Below are positions 14,339 to 21,500 of a stretch of 23,377 nt of DNA, one piece after another. Each line of letters starts with the position of its first letter. Position 1 is the first letter of the stretch. Under the pieces are notes generated by a model. The model saw only the letters and a list, made by a program, of their open reading frames with translations, made no database searches and had not been told where the DNA came from. The stretch lies in NCBI GenBank assembly GCA_003585735.1, contig NQOH01000005.1, forward strand, positions 77,400 to 100,776, given 5' to 3'. The translations under genes were made by a program, and so were the position numbers. This DNA comes from Gardnerella kenyensis. GTDB lineage: Bacteria; Actinomycetota; Actinomycetes; Actinomycetales; Bifidobacteriaceae.

Positions 14339-15511
14339 ATGACGCAATTCATTCCATCTTCCGGCCTTTTACTTGTAGATAAGCCGCAGGGAGTTACAAG
14401 TCACGATGTAGTTTCCTGCGCGCGTCACCTTTTGCACACGAAGCGAGTAGGTCATGCTGGAACGCTTGATCCAATGGCAACAGGCTTACTAATCGTATGT
14501 TTTGGCAACGCAACGCGCTTGCTCAACTACATGCTAGGTCACAGCAAAACTTACGAAGCAATAATTCGTTTGGGCGAAGCAACTACCACAGACGATGCTG
14601 AAGGCGAAGTTTTGCAGCAAAGTGAGCTACAAGTAGGGCCGGGAGTTATTGCAAAATCTGCAGATGATTTGCTTAGTGCGCTTCTTTCTGAAAGCAATTC
14701 TTGCGATAATTCTTGCGATAATTCTTGCGCTGATTCTTGCGATACAAATCTTATAAACCAAGCTTTTGAGCGCATTAAGCAAGTTATTAAAGAAAACTTA
14801 ACTGGCAAAATCATGCAAGCTCCAACCGCTTTTTCTGCAATTAAAATTAACGGTCAGCGAGCATACGATTTAGCTCGCGAAGGAAAAACAGTTGAGCTTG
14901 AGTCTCGCGAAATAACAATTAGCGATTTTTGTGTTGCTAATCCTTGTATTTCGCGCGGAAAAAGTGGCAGAAAAGTATGCGATATTACCGCGACTGTTTC
15001 TTGCAGCAGCGGCACATACATTCGTGCTTTAGCGCGCGATTTAGGGCGTTTGCTTGGAGTTGGTGGACATCTTATTTCGCTTCGTCGCACAAGCATTGGC
15101 GATTTTTCAGTAACAGATCCTCGCGTTCTTAAACTTCGCACGGAAACTCGCGAATTTACCGACCGCAATGGTGAGCTTCAAAAGCGTGCGAAAGCAGTTA
15201 CGCAAGATGATTTTGATGCGGATAATATGCTTCCTAATTTTTGCTTAAATATGATGGAAACTTCCGAGCATACTCTTCCAACAATTTGTATTAGCGAAAC
15301 TCAAGCTCAAGACTTGCGTTTCGGGCGTTGGATTTCGCTTGAAAATACTTTAGATTTCGCAAAATATCCTGCAATAGCATACGCTAATATTGCAAATACG
15401 AATGAACACGACGTAGTTGCGGTAGTTGAGCAAGCAAAAAATAGCAAAACTAATCAAATCAAACCAATTGTGGTATTTCCGGCAAGCCAGAAGACTGGTA
15501 AACTGTATTAA
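14339..15511 (+). CDS. truB: tRNA pseudouridine(55) synthase
   Basis: TruB makes pseudouridine 55 in the T-loop of tRNAs. The 390-residue protein has the N-terminal block GLLLVDKPQGVTSHDVV, the catalytic motif HAGTLDPMATG with Asp44, the YEAIIRLGEATTTDDAEGE strand-turn, QAPTAFSAIKINGQRAYDLAREG (about 160-182) and the RALARDLGRLLGVGGHLISLRRTSIGDF region. It is longer than usual (about 300) through an insert at roughly residues 92-150, which includes cysteines at 122, 126, 130 and 134 encoded by a 12-base DNA repeat, and a long C-terminal region. ATG 14339 lies 14 bases after rbfA; no strong ribosome-binding site is visible. Confidence 0.95.
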   Translation: MTQFIPSSGLLLVDKPQGVTSHDVVSCARHLLHTKRVGHAGTLDPMATGLLIVCFGNATRLLNYMLGHSKTYEAIIRLGEATTTDDAEGEVLQQSELQVGPGVIAKSADDLLSALLSESNSCDNSCDNSCADSCDTNLINQAFERIKQVIKENLTGKIMQAPTAFSAIKINGQRAYDLAREGKTVELESREITISDFCVANPCISRGKSGRKVCDITATVSCSSGTYIRALARDLGRLLGVGGHLISLRRTSIGDFSVTDPRVLKLRTETREFTDRNGELQKRAKAVTQDDFDADNMLPNFCLNMMETSEHTLPTICISETQAQDLRFGRWISLENTLDFAKYPAIAYANIANTNEHDVVAVVEQAKNSKTNQIKPIVVFPASQKTGKLY

Positions 15512-15529
15512 GGATTGAAAATAAGGAAT

Positions 15530-15549
15530 TACGCAAGACGTATTGCGTA
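15530..15549. repeat. Inverted repeat upstream of ribF
   Basis: TACGCAA (15530-15536) and TTGCGTA (15543-15549) form a 7-base inverted repeat with a six-base spacer, 33 bases before ribF. It could be a small operator or weak hairpin. Nothing resembling the conserved FMN riboswitch core is visible in this 70-base gap. Confidence 0.4.
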
Positions 15550-15581
15550 CGTAAAGCTTCAACGCGGATAGTAAGGATATC

Positions 15582-16835
15582 ATGAAGGTCATCGACATTC
15601 GACCAGATGCTAACGGCATGATTAATTGGCCAACGCTAAGTGCAGAACGTAAAGCGGTTGTTACCATTGGTGCATTTGACGGTATGCATAAGGGGCATCG
15701 TGAGGTTATTCGCCGCACGGTGGATATTGCGCACCGTCATGGCGCATTTTCGGTTGTGATTATGTTTGATCCGCGCCCGAGCGTTGTGCACGCAAACCCA
15801 GATTTGTATGACGACTTTGGCGACATGAACATGGAGCTTCCGGAAGATCCAGATGAGCTTACAAGCGTGCGCCAGCGTTTGCGCGTAATGTCCGAGCTGA
15901 ATGTTGACCACGTTGTTATTGTGCGATACAGCCTCGCTTTTGCTGCAAAATCGTACCGTTTCTTCTTAGGTCAGCTCGTTGGAAAGCTTGGTATGCGCGC
16001 GTTAGTGCTTGGTTCGGATGCTGCTCTTGGAGCTCGCCGTGCTGGAAATATTCAAGCGATTCGCGAATTGTCGCAAGCAACAGGCGTTTTTGAGCTGATT
16101 GAAATTGAAGATTTAGGTCCGGAAGATGTTCGCGTGCCAGATCCTATTGTTCGCGAAGTTCCTGAAAGCGAAGGGGAGCCGGCTGACCCTTCCGATGGCA
16201 TGAATAAGGCGGAGTATCGCGCTTGGAGCAAGAGCATGCAAAATAAGAAGGTGCGTGCTTGGAGCTCAACTAATGTGCGCTGGATGCTTGCAACTGGGCG
16301 AGTTAAGGCGGCTCGTGAGATTTTGGATCAGCCGCATCGCGTTGAAGGAACCGTTGTTCATGGAGAAGAGCGCGGACGCGAGATTGGATTCCCAACTGTA
16401 AATCTTGGCGGCAAAATCGAAGGATACGTGCCTGTTGACGGCGTTTATGCCGGATGGGTTGTTGATTTGGATTCCGATAATAAAAACGATATGCGCGCAA
16501 CGAAGAATGCTGTGCCGGATGTTAGTGTTTTGCGTCGCGACGAGCTTCATTTGGGTGTGCATTCGCCTTGGCGTTGGCCTGCTGCGATTTCGATTGGCAC
16601 GAAGCCAACGTTTAATAAGAATGGCGAAGAAGAAGCAGAAGAAGCAGAGCGTACTGTTGAAGCGTACGGATTGTTCGACGATTGGAAGGATTTGTACGGA
16701 CACCGCGTGTGCATTGAGTTTGCTAGCTTCTTGCGTCCGCAGCGCACTTTCGATTCGGTTGATGAGTTGAAAGATATGCTTAAAGCTAACGTTGAAGAAG
16801 TTCGCGCTATTACTAGTGCCGAAGCTGAAGTTTGA
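15582..16835 (+). CDS. ribF: Bifunctional riboflavin kinase / FAD synthetase
   Basis: RibF phosphorylates riboflavin to FMN and adenylates FMN to FAD. The N-terminal adenylyltransferase half has FDGMHKGH at residues 32-39 (nucleotidyltransferase HxGH histidines 36 and 39) and the later block GSDAALGARRAGN. The C-terminal kinase half begins near residue 255 with the PTVN motif at 271-274, GVYAGW, and the catalytic-type glutamate in TVEAYGLFD (Glu360). At 417 residues it is about 90 longer than usual, through a charged insert at about 182-222 between the domains and a second at about 295-330 inside the kinase domain. TAAGGATATC precedes ATG 15582. It ends the nusA cluster and converges with radA. 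Confidence 0.94.
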   Translation: MKVIDIRPDANGMINWPTLSAERKAVVTIGAFDGMHKGHREVIRRTVDIAHRHGAFSVVIMFDPRPSVVHANPDLYDDFGDMNMELPEDPDELTSVRQRLRVMSELNVDHVVIVRYSLAFAAKSYRFFLGQLVGKLGMRALVLGSDAALGARRAGNIQAIRELSQATGVFELIEIEDLGPEDVRVPDPIVREVPESEGEPADPSDGMNKAEYRAWSKSMQNKKVRAWSSTNVRWMLATGRVKAAREILDQPHRVEGTVVHGEERGREIGFPTVNLGGKIEGYVPVDGVYAGWVVDLDSDNKNDMRATKNAVPDVSVLRRDELHLGVHSPWRWPAAISIGTKPTFNKNGEEEAEEAERTVEAYGLFDDWKDLYGHRVCIEFASFLRPQRTFDSVDELKDMLKANVEEVRAITSAEAEV

Positions 16836-16837
16836 TT

Positions 16838-16889
16838 GCTGATTTTGTGCTGATTTTGTGCTTGCTTGCGCTTGGTTGCGCTTGCTTGA
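16838..16889. repeat. Two short tandem repeats between ribF and radA
   Basis: GCTGATTTTGT occurs at 16838-16848 and 16849-16859 (11 bases, two copies), followed at once by three copies of a 10-base unit, GCTTGCTTGC, GCTTGGTTGC and GCTTGCTTGA, at 16860-16889. They fill the whole 55-base gap between the convergent genes. Confidence 0.93.
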
Positions 16890-16890
16890 G

Positions 16891-18432
16891 CTAAAGCCCC
16901 AGCGCTTGCAACGCATCGCGCACAGTATTCACCTCAATAATCTCCAAGCCCGGAATATTAATCTTCTTTCCAGCCTGGCTTAGCGCATGACTACGCATTT
17001 TGCACACAACAGCGCGCTTGTATCCTATACGCGCTGCCTCACGCAACCGAGGCTCGATTCGTGGCACAGGACGCACTTGCCCTGTTAAACTAATCTCACC
17101 AATCGCACACGTAAAAGGCTTAACCGGCTTATTCTTAGCAGAACTTGCCAAAGACGCAACAATCGCAACATCGCAAGCAGGCTCTTTTGCAAGCGCTCCA
17201 GCAATAGTAGAAACGTAAATATCTTTCGCTAAAAGATTTAATCCACCATGCTTATATAAAACTGCCGTAAGCATTGCGATTCGATTCGCATCTACTCCCG
17301 AAACTGCGCGTCTAGGAGCTGGCAAAACTGAATTTGTAACAAGCGATTGAATTTCAATAGGCAAACTTCTGTGACCTTCAAGCGTAAACGTTACGCAAGT
17401 ACCTTCGTTTTTAGAATCGCTGGAATCGCCATTAGAATCGCCAGAATCGCCACTAGAACTCAAAAATAGCCCAGAAGGATCCGGCACTTCCTCGATTCCT
17501 TCGCCGCTCATATCGAAGCAACCAACTTCGTCAGTCGGCCCAAAACGATTCTTCACAGCTCTAAGCATGCGCAGCGCAGTTTGCGTATCTCCCTCAAACT
17601 GGCAGACTGTATCAACTAAATGCTCAAGAGTGCGAGGGCCGGCAATCGAACCATCTTTAGTAACATGCCCAACTAGCAAAATCGGAATATTATTCGCTTT
17701 AGCAACATCAATTAATGCGCTCGCAACTTCGCGCACTTGCGTAGAGCCGCCGGTAATGCCATCAACGCCTTGTGCCACAATCGTTTGCGCAGAATCAACA
17801 ATCGCAAGCGTTGGATGATGTGCTTCAATAAGATCTAAAGCCGTGTCTAAGTCGCCGGTTGTGGCGAGTAGCAAGTGGTCGTTTACGGCGTTAATTCTGG
17901 AGGCTCTTAGCTTTACTTGAGATGCCGATTCTTCGCCGGAAATGTATAAAACTGGGGGATTTCCATTTGATTTCGCTTGTTTTGCAATATTTGCTGCGGA
18001 TTCTAAAAGAAGAGTTGATTTGCCAATTCCAGGCTCGCCTGCAATAAGCGTTACGGAGCCGGGCACGAGGCCGCCGCCTAAAACGCGGTCGAATTCGCCG
18101 AAGCCTGTGTGAATGCGCATTGCGTCGTCGGCTTTGATTGCGGTTATTGGTTGCGCTGATGTTGATGTTGCGTATGTTGCTGCGGTTGCTGCGCTTACTG
18201 TACTTCCTGCACGTACGGCACTTGCTGCACTTACGGCACTTACGGCACTTCCTGCACTTGCTGCGCGCGTCATCCTCGATGCGCGAGTGGTTCTCGACAA
18301 TCCGCTGACTTTCGCTTCTCGAAACTCGTTTACAGTACCCCACTCGCCGCACTCAGGGCAGCGGCCGTACCATTTTGAACCGCTCCAGCCACATTCGGAG
18401 CATAAATAGTGTAGGGGAGATTTACTAGCCAT
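16891..18432 (-). CDS. radA: DNA repair protein RadA
   Basis: RadA (Sms) is a RecA-like ATPase that extends branch migration in recombination and processes stalled-fork intermediates. The 513-residue product has the zinc finger CSEC...CPEC (Cys 11, 14, 25, 28), the Walker A motif GEPGIGKST (132-140), the family motif KNRFG (294-298) and a C-terminal Lon-protease-like domain of about 150 residues. Two low-complexity inserts stand out: an Ala/Ser/Val run (about 57-93), matching 9-base DNA repeats near 18190-18265, and a Gly/Asp/Ser run (about 327-341). No Shine-Dalgarno sequence precedes its ATG. It is divergent from the membrane-protein gene at 18558. Confidence 0.96.
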   Translation of the reverse strand: MASKSPLHYLCSECGWSGSKWYGRCPECGEWGTVNEFREAKVSGLSRTTRASRMTRAASAGSAVSAVSAASAVRAGSTVSAATAATYATSTSAQPITAIKADDAMRIHTGFGEFDRVLGGGLVPGSVTLIAGEPGIGKSTLLLESAANIAKQAKSNGNPPVLYISGEESASQVKLRASRINAVNDHLLLATTGDLDTALDLIEAHHPTLAIVDSAQTIVAQGVDGITGGSTQVREVASALIDVAKANNIPILLVGHVTKDGSIAGPRTLEHLVDTVCQFEGDTQTALRMLRAVKNRFGPTDEVGCFDMSGEGIEEVPDPSGLFLSSSGDSGDSNGDSSDSKNEGTCVTFTLEGHRSLPIEIQSLVTNSVLPAPRRAVSGVDANRIAMLTAVLYKHGGLNLLAKDIYVSTIAGALAKEPACDVAIVASLASSAKNKPVKPFTCAIGEISLTGQVRPVPRIEPRLREAARIGYKRAVVCKMRSHALSQAGKKINIPGLEIIEVNTVRDALQALGL

Positions 18433-18450
18433 ATTTAGACGCTATACGTT

Positions 18451-18485
18451 TTCAAAGACAAAGACGCTTTTAAAGACAATGACGC
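18451..18485. repeat. Imperfect 17-base duplication upstream of radA
   Basis: TTCAAAGACAAAGACGC (18451-18467) and TTTAAAGACAATGACGC (18469-18485) differ at two positions, with a period of 18 bases. They lie in the divergent gap between radA and the gene at 18558 and could belong to either promoter. Confidence 0.7.
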
Positions 18486-18542
18486 GCTGATTCTGTGGCA
18501 ACTTAAAAGGCTGTATTAAGCGCGCCGAGCGTCATCATGATG

Positions 18543-18557
18543 TGACATAATGCAAGT
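18543..18557 (+). promoter_or_regulatory. Candidate extended -10 for a leaderless transcript
   Basis: TGACATAAT (18543-18551) matches an extended -10 (TGn then CATAAT). The expected start of transcription six or seven bases downstream falls on or next to ATG 18558. No -35 hexamer and no ribosome-binding site are visible, which fits a leaderless message. Confidence 0.45.
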
Positions 18558-19199
18558 ATGTCGAATATGAATGCTTCAAATATGAATGCGTTAAATACAA
18601 ATGAGCAAAATGTTCAGAATCCCGCACATAATAAGCTATTTGCAGTATTAGCTTCTGCTACTGTTGTAGTGGTGTTGGCGTTGCTTTCCGCTTTTGTGTG
18701 GCCAGGGTGGGCGCTTAATCACGAAACTGTTGCAACTAAAAGCAATGTTGCTATGCCGAAAACGCCTTCTATACAAGCTAAGCCTTTGCCGGCTTCGTCA
18801 ACCGCGCTTTTAAAATCTATGCCAGATACGGTTCTTGATTTTGCTAGAGTGGATGCAATTCCTAGCGCAAATTGGACTGAATCTTCGCCGCTGGAAGAGT
18901 ATTCCGTAAAATATTCAACCGGACAAGCCAATTCTGAAGTATCTGTAACTGTTGCGCAATGGTCTAATCGCGACTCCGCAAATAAGCAATACGAAACTTT
19001 AGTCGACGGTCTTAAAGGTTCCGACGTTGCAAGCGGCAAGATTCAAGTTGATGGTAAAACCGTTGGTAGCTACGTATTGCGAACTGCGGAAAACGATAAA
19101 ACGCAAGCAAGCGCATTGTGGCAAAACGATACTGCTGTTTTTGAAATTACTGGACCTAAGCAAGCGGTGGAGCGTTTTTACCACAACTTCCCAATGTAA
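18558..19199 (+). CDS. Membrane-anchored protein of unknown function
   Basis: I do not recognise the family. The 213-residue protein has a short Asn/Met-rich cytoplasmic start, a single hydrophobic helix (KLFAVLASATVVVVLALLSAFV, about residues 26-47) and a roughly 165-residue domain presumably outside the membrane. That domain includes SVTVAQWSNRDSANKQYETLVDGL and a terminal ETGPKQ-like strand (FEITGPKQAVERFYHNFPM), which suggests an alpha/beta fold with alternating strands rather than low complexity. The residues SNMNA are repeated at 2-6 and 7-11 from a 15-base DNA duplication (18561-18590). ATG 18558 has no Shine-Dalgarno sequence and appears leaderless. It lies upstream of the bS22 gene, with 103 bases between. 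Confidence 0.72.
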   Translation: MSNMNASNMNALNTNEQNVQNPAHNKLFAVLASATVVVVLALLSAFVWPGWALNHETVATKSNVAMPKTPSIQAKPLPASSTALLKSMPDTVLDFARVDAIPSANWTESSPLEEYSVKYSTGQANSEVSVTVAQWSNRDSANKQYETLVDGLKGSDVASGKIQVDGKTVGSYVLRTAENDKTQASALWQNDTAVFEITGPKQAVERFYHNFPM

Positions 19200-19302
19200 A
19201 TTTATTTAAAAACACTGTTATTAATTACGATACTGTTCAAAGTCGTCAAAACGGTGTAACATTAGGCAAGTTGCACACTTTAGATATGAATGGAGGCTTC
19301 AG

Positions 19303-19392
19303 ATGGGTTCTGTCATCAAGAAGCGCCGCAAGCGGATGAGCAAGAAGAAGCACCGCAAACTGCTGCGTAAGACTCGTCACCAGCGCAAGTAA
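19303..19392 (+). CDS. Small ribosomal protein bS22-like (AURKAIP1/COX24 domain)
   Basis: This 29-residue, extremely basic protein reads MGSVIKKRRKRMSKKKHRKL then LRKTRHQRK. It is nearly identical to the start of the 33-residue actinobacterial protein annotated as an AURKAIP1/COX24 domain protein and identified in mycobacterial ribosomes as bS22, a small-subunit protein at the 16S rRNA near the decoding region; it lacks only the last few residues. The ribosome-binding site GGAGG (19292-19296) is six bases before ATG 19303, and a clear terminator follows at 19470. It is too short for routine gene calling. Identification rests on memory of that sequence. Confidence 0.93.
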   Translation: MGSVIKKRRKRMSKKKHRKLLRKTRHQRK

Positions 19393-19469
19393 TTGCTTTA
19401 GTTGCTTTTATAATTGCTTTTTGCAATGCGTTGATGCGTGTCTGAACGTTTAGGCACGTAATACTTTTG

Positions 19470-19498
19470 AAGCGTCGGATTTTCCCGGCGCTTTTTTT
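19470..19498 (+). terminator. Rho-independent terminator after the bS22 gene
   Basis: AAGCGTCGG (19470-19478) pairs with CCGGCGCTT (19485-19493, one G-U) around a six-base loop and is followed by a seven-base T-run. Confidence 0.92.
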
Positions 19499-19502
19499 AT
19501 AC

Positions 19503-19536
19503 AAAAAAATAGAGCCCGCGTTTGCGGACTCTATTT
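19503..19536 (-). terminator. Rho-independent terminator of rpiA
   Basis: On the minus strand AAATAGAG-CCGC pairs with GCGG-CTCTATTT (19507-19519 with 19524-19536, one mismatch) and is followed by a T-run (A residues at 19503-19509 on the plus strand). It lies 28 bases past the rpiA stop and back to back with the previous terminator. Confidence 0.9.
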
Positions 19537-19563
19537 GCGATTGCTTAGTTGCGATTAGTTTCG

Positions 19564-20262
19564 CTACTTATTTGGGTTGGTAAGCGTGCGAGGGCCGTTA
19601 GGGTCGCCAACGATCACCGTGTCAACCATGTTCAAGAACAAGCCGTGTTCTACGACGCCGACTGTTTCAATCAAATCCTTCGCAAGCTCTTGCGGATGCT
19701 CAATGCGCTCCATGTGCAAGTCAACCACGAAGTTGTTTTCGTCGGTGCGCACTTCCTTGCCGTCCGCGTCAAGACGCAAAACTGGCTTGTAACCGCGCTT
19801 TTCGAACTTACGAATCACTTGCGCGGAACCAAACGGAATCACCTCAACTGGAAGTGGGAACTTGCCAATCGTGTCAACAACCTTGCTTGCGTCCACAATC
19901 CACACAATGCGGTCGGAGTTAATGGCCACGATCTTTTCCCAAAGCAGAGCTGCGCCGCCGCCTTTAATGCCGTTGAAGTTCTTATCGACTTCGTCGGAGC
20001 CGTCGATTGTGACGTCAATGTGGTCTACTTCGTTAATGTCGAGAATCTTAATTCCGTAGCCTTCAGCCTGCTCCTGCGTGCGGCGAGAAGTTGTGACGCC
20101 TGTAAAGCTTAAGCCTTCTTCCTTAACTCTGCGGCCAAGCTCGTCTACCAAAAAGCGCACCGTAGAGCCGGTGCCGAGGCCAACCATCATGCCATTCTTT
20201 ACAATCTTTGCGGCTTCAATGCCGGCTGCTTTTTTAAGCGCATCTTGCTGTGCTTTATCCAT
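19564..20262 (-). CDS. rpiA: Ribose-5-phosphate isomerase A
   Basis: RpiA interconverts ribose 5-phosphate and ribulose 5-phosphate in the non-oxidative pentose phosphate pathway, which in bifidobacteria feeds the fructose-6-phosphate phosphoketolase shunt. The 232-residue product has the phosphate-binding motif GLGTGSTVRFLVDEL (about 29-43), SRRTQEQAEGYG, the catalytic block DVTIDGSDEVDKNFNGIKGGGAALLWEKIVA and KVVDTIGKFPLPVEVIPFG. I place the start at the ATG at 20260-20262 because the family begins there and AGGA lies four bases upstream; the open frame reaches 20325 without support. Its terminator is at 19503. Confidence 0.95.
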   Translation of the reverse strand: MDKAQQDALKKAAGIEAAKIVKNGMMVGLGTGSTVRFLVDELGRRVKEEGLSFTGVTTSRRTQEQAEGYGIKILDINEVDHIDVTIDGSDEVDKNFNGIKGGGAALLWEKIVAINSDRIVWIVDASKVVDTIGKFPLPVEVIPFGSAQVIRKFEKRGYKPVLRLDADGKEVRTDENNFVVDLHMERIEHPQELAKDLIETVGVVEHGLFLNMVDTVIVGDPNGPRTLTNPNK

Positions 20263-20431
20263 TATTCCTGCTTTCTTATATTTTATTTTGTTATTCCCGA
20301 GTTCGCCGATGAACTTCCATCGCATTTGCGGGAGAGGCTTTTACGCTCTATGCTTTTGCGCTTTTATGCGCGCCTCATTTTCTTACATCTCCATATTAGT
20401 CTTTGCCAAGATTTTTATGGCTTGTTTTGCC

Positions 20432-21400
20432 TTACTGATTCAGGTAGAAGGCGGTTGGAGATAAGTGCAGAGTGCCGTCGGGCTCGACGTATCCGCTTAC
20501 GTTGATTGTGCCGGAAATAAAGCGCGGCTCGCCTGTAAAAGTTGGGCTTGTGTTTGGGGCAGGGGTGAATTGAAGCGTTCCGCCTACGAGTAATCCTGGT
20601 ACCGCTTTATATTTGGGTTCGCATGTTGTTTCACGAGTTGTTTCACGCGATTTATTAGACGCTTCTTCGGACGCTTCGTTACCCACTTCTTCACGCGCTT
20701 GTTCGCGCGCTGATTCATTTGCAGATTCAGTTAGATCACTAGCGTTTTTACTATTTTGTGCAGAAAAATCGGGATTCGTATCTTCTCCAACCGCGCGATC
20801 AATATGATATTCAGCCGCGGAAATCTTCCCTTCCAAAAGCAATTTCGCGTCACTTGGCACATCCGTACCTTCCGCATATTCCGAAGAAAGTAGCGACTTC
20901 CACCCCTCCAAAGGCAAATAACCGCTCTTCACTCCACTTCGGCAATCTTCCGCATAACCGCGCGCTAAAGTATCAACCTTCTCATTTCCGGCGTTTCCAG
21001 CGTGACCTTTAACCCACACGAACTTTACAGCACCCTCGCGCTTAGTAATTTCCGCGTCAATTGCGCGAATCAAATCGGCATTTTTTACCGGCTCTTTTTT
21101 GGAATTCTTCCAACCGTTCTTTTTCCATCCGTGAATCCACGTAGTTGCGCAATTGATTGCGTATTGCGAATCGCTTTCGATTGTAAGCGGCTCACTGCCT
21201 GGATGCGCGCGTAAAGCTTCTAAAACTGCGCATAATTCGCCGATTTGATTTGTGCCGTTAGTAGCGCCGCCTGCATCCGCGTTGCCTGCGTGATGGTGCT
21301 CGCTAGCGTTGCCGGCTTCGTCTGTGTGGTCTGCCCAAGCCCAACCCATTGAACCGTTTGGATTTCCCAGCGCTGAACCATCTGTGGAAACAACTATCAT
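20432..21400 (-). CDS. rnhA: Ribonuclease HI with a C-terminal extension
   Basis: RNase HI cleaves the RNA strand of RNA-DNA hybrids, including R-loops and primers. Residues 1-150 are the catalytic domain: STDGSALGNP with Asp7, GELCAV with Glu55, ESDSQYA with Asp77, VKGHAGNAGNEKVD with His133 and Asp143, which together give the complete active site. A Gly/Ala/His-rich insert fills about 27-50. Beyond residue 150 lies an unusual tail of some 170 residues: a charged, repetitive linker of Glu, Arg, Ser and Thr, then a C-terminal block (GLLVGGTLQFTPAPN ... SGTINVSGYVEPDGTLHLSP) that I cannot assign. The start is ATG at 21398-21400, preceded by GAAAGG. Typical RNase HI is about 155 residues. Confidence 0.93.
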   Translation of the reverse strand: MIVVSTDGSALGNPNGSMGWAWADHTDEAGNASEHHHAGNADAGGATNGTNQIGELCAVLEALRAHPGSEPLTIESDSQYAINCATTWIHGWKKNGWKNSKKEPVKNADLIRAIDAEITKREGAVKFVWVKGHAGNAGNEKVDTLARGYAEDCRSGVKSGYLPLEGWKSLLSSEYAEGTDVPSDAKLLLEGKISAAEYHIDRAVGEDTNPDFSAQNSKNASDLTESANESAREQAREEVGNEASEEASNKSRETTRETTCEPKYKAVPGLLVGGTLQFTPAPNTSPTFTGEPRFISGTINVSGYVEPDGTLHLSPTAFYLNQ

Positions 21401-21412
21401 GGCAAACCTTTC

Positions 21413-21449
21413 AAAAAAATGCGCTGGCTGCAAAAATTGCAACCAGCGC
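21413..21449 (-). terminator. Rho-independent terminator of pgm
   Basis: On the minus strand GCGCTGG pairs with CCAGCGC (21421-21427 with 21443-21449), with TTGCA/TGCAA continuing the stem past one mismatch, followed by a T-run (A residues at 21413-21419 on the plus strand). It separates pgm from the downstream rnhA. Confidence 0.88.
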
Positions 21450-21500
21450 TACTAGCTTTCGCATAGGAAGTATGTTAATTATACGCTAAGCTCTAGCCAA

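Noticed and set aside
15512..15581. FMN riboswitch before ribF
   Set aside because: The 70-base gap is too short and lacks the conserved FMN element sequences; only a 7-base inverted repeat is present.
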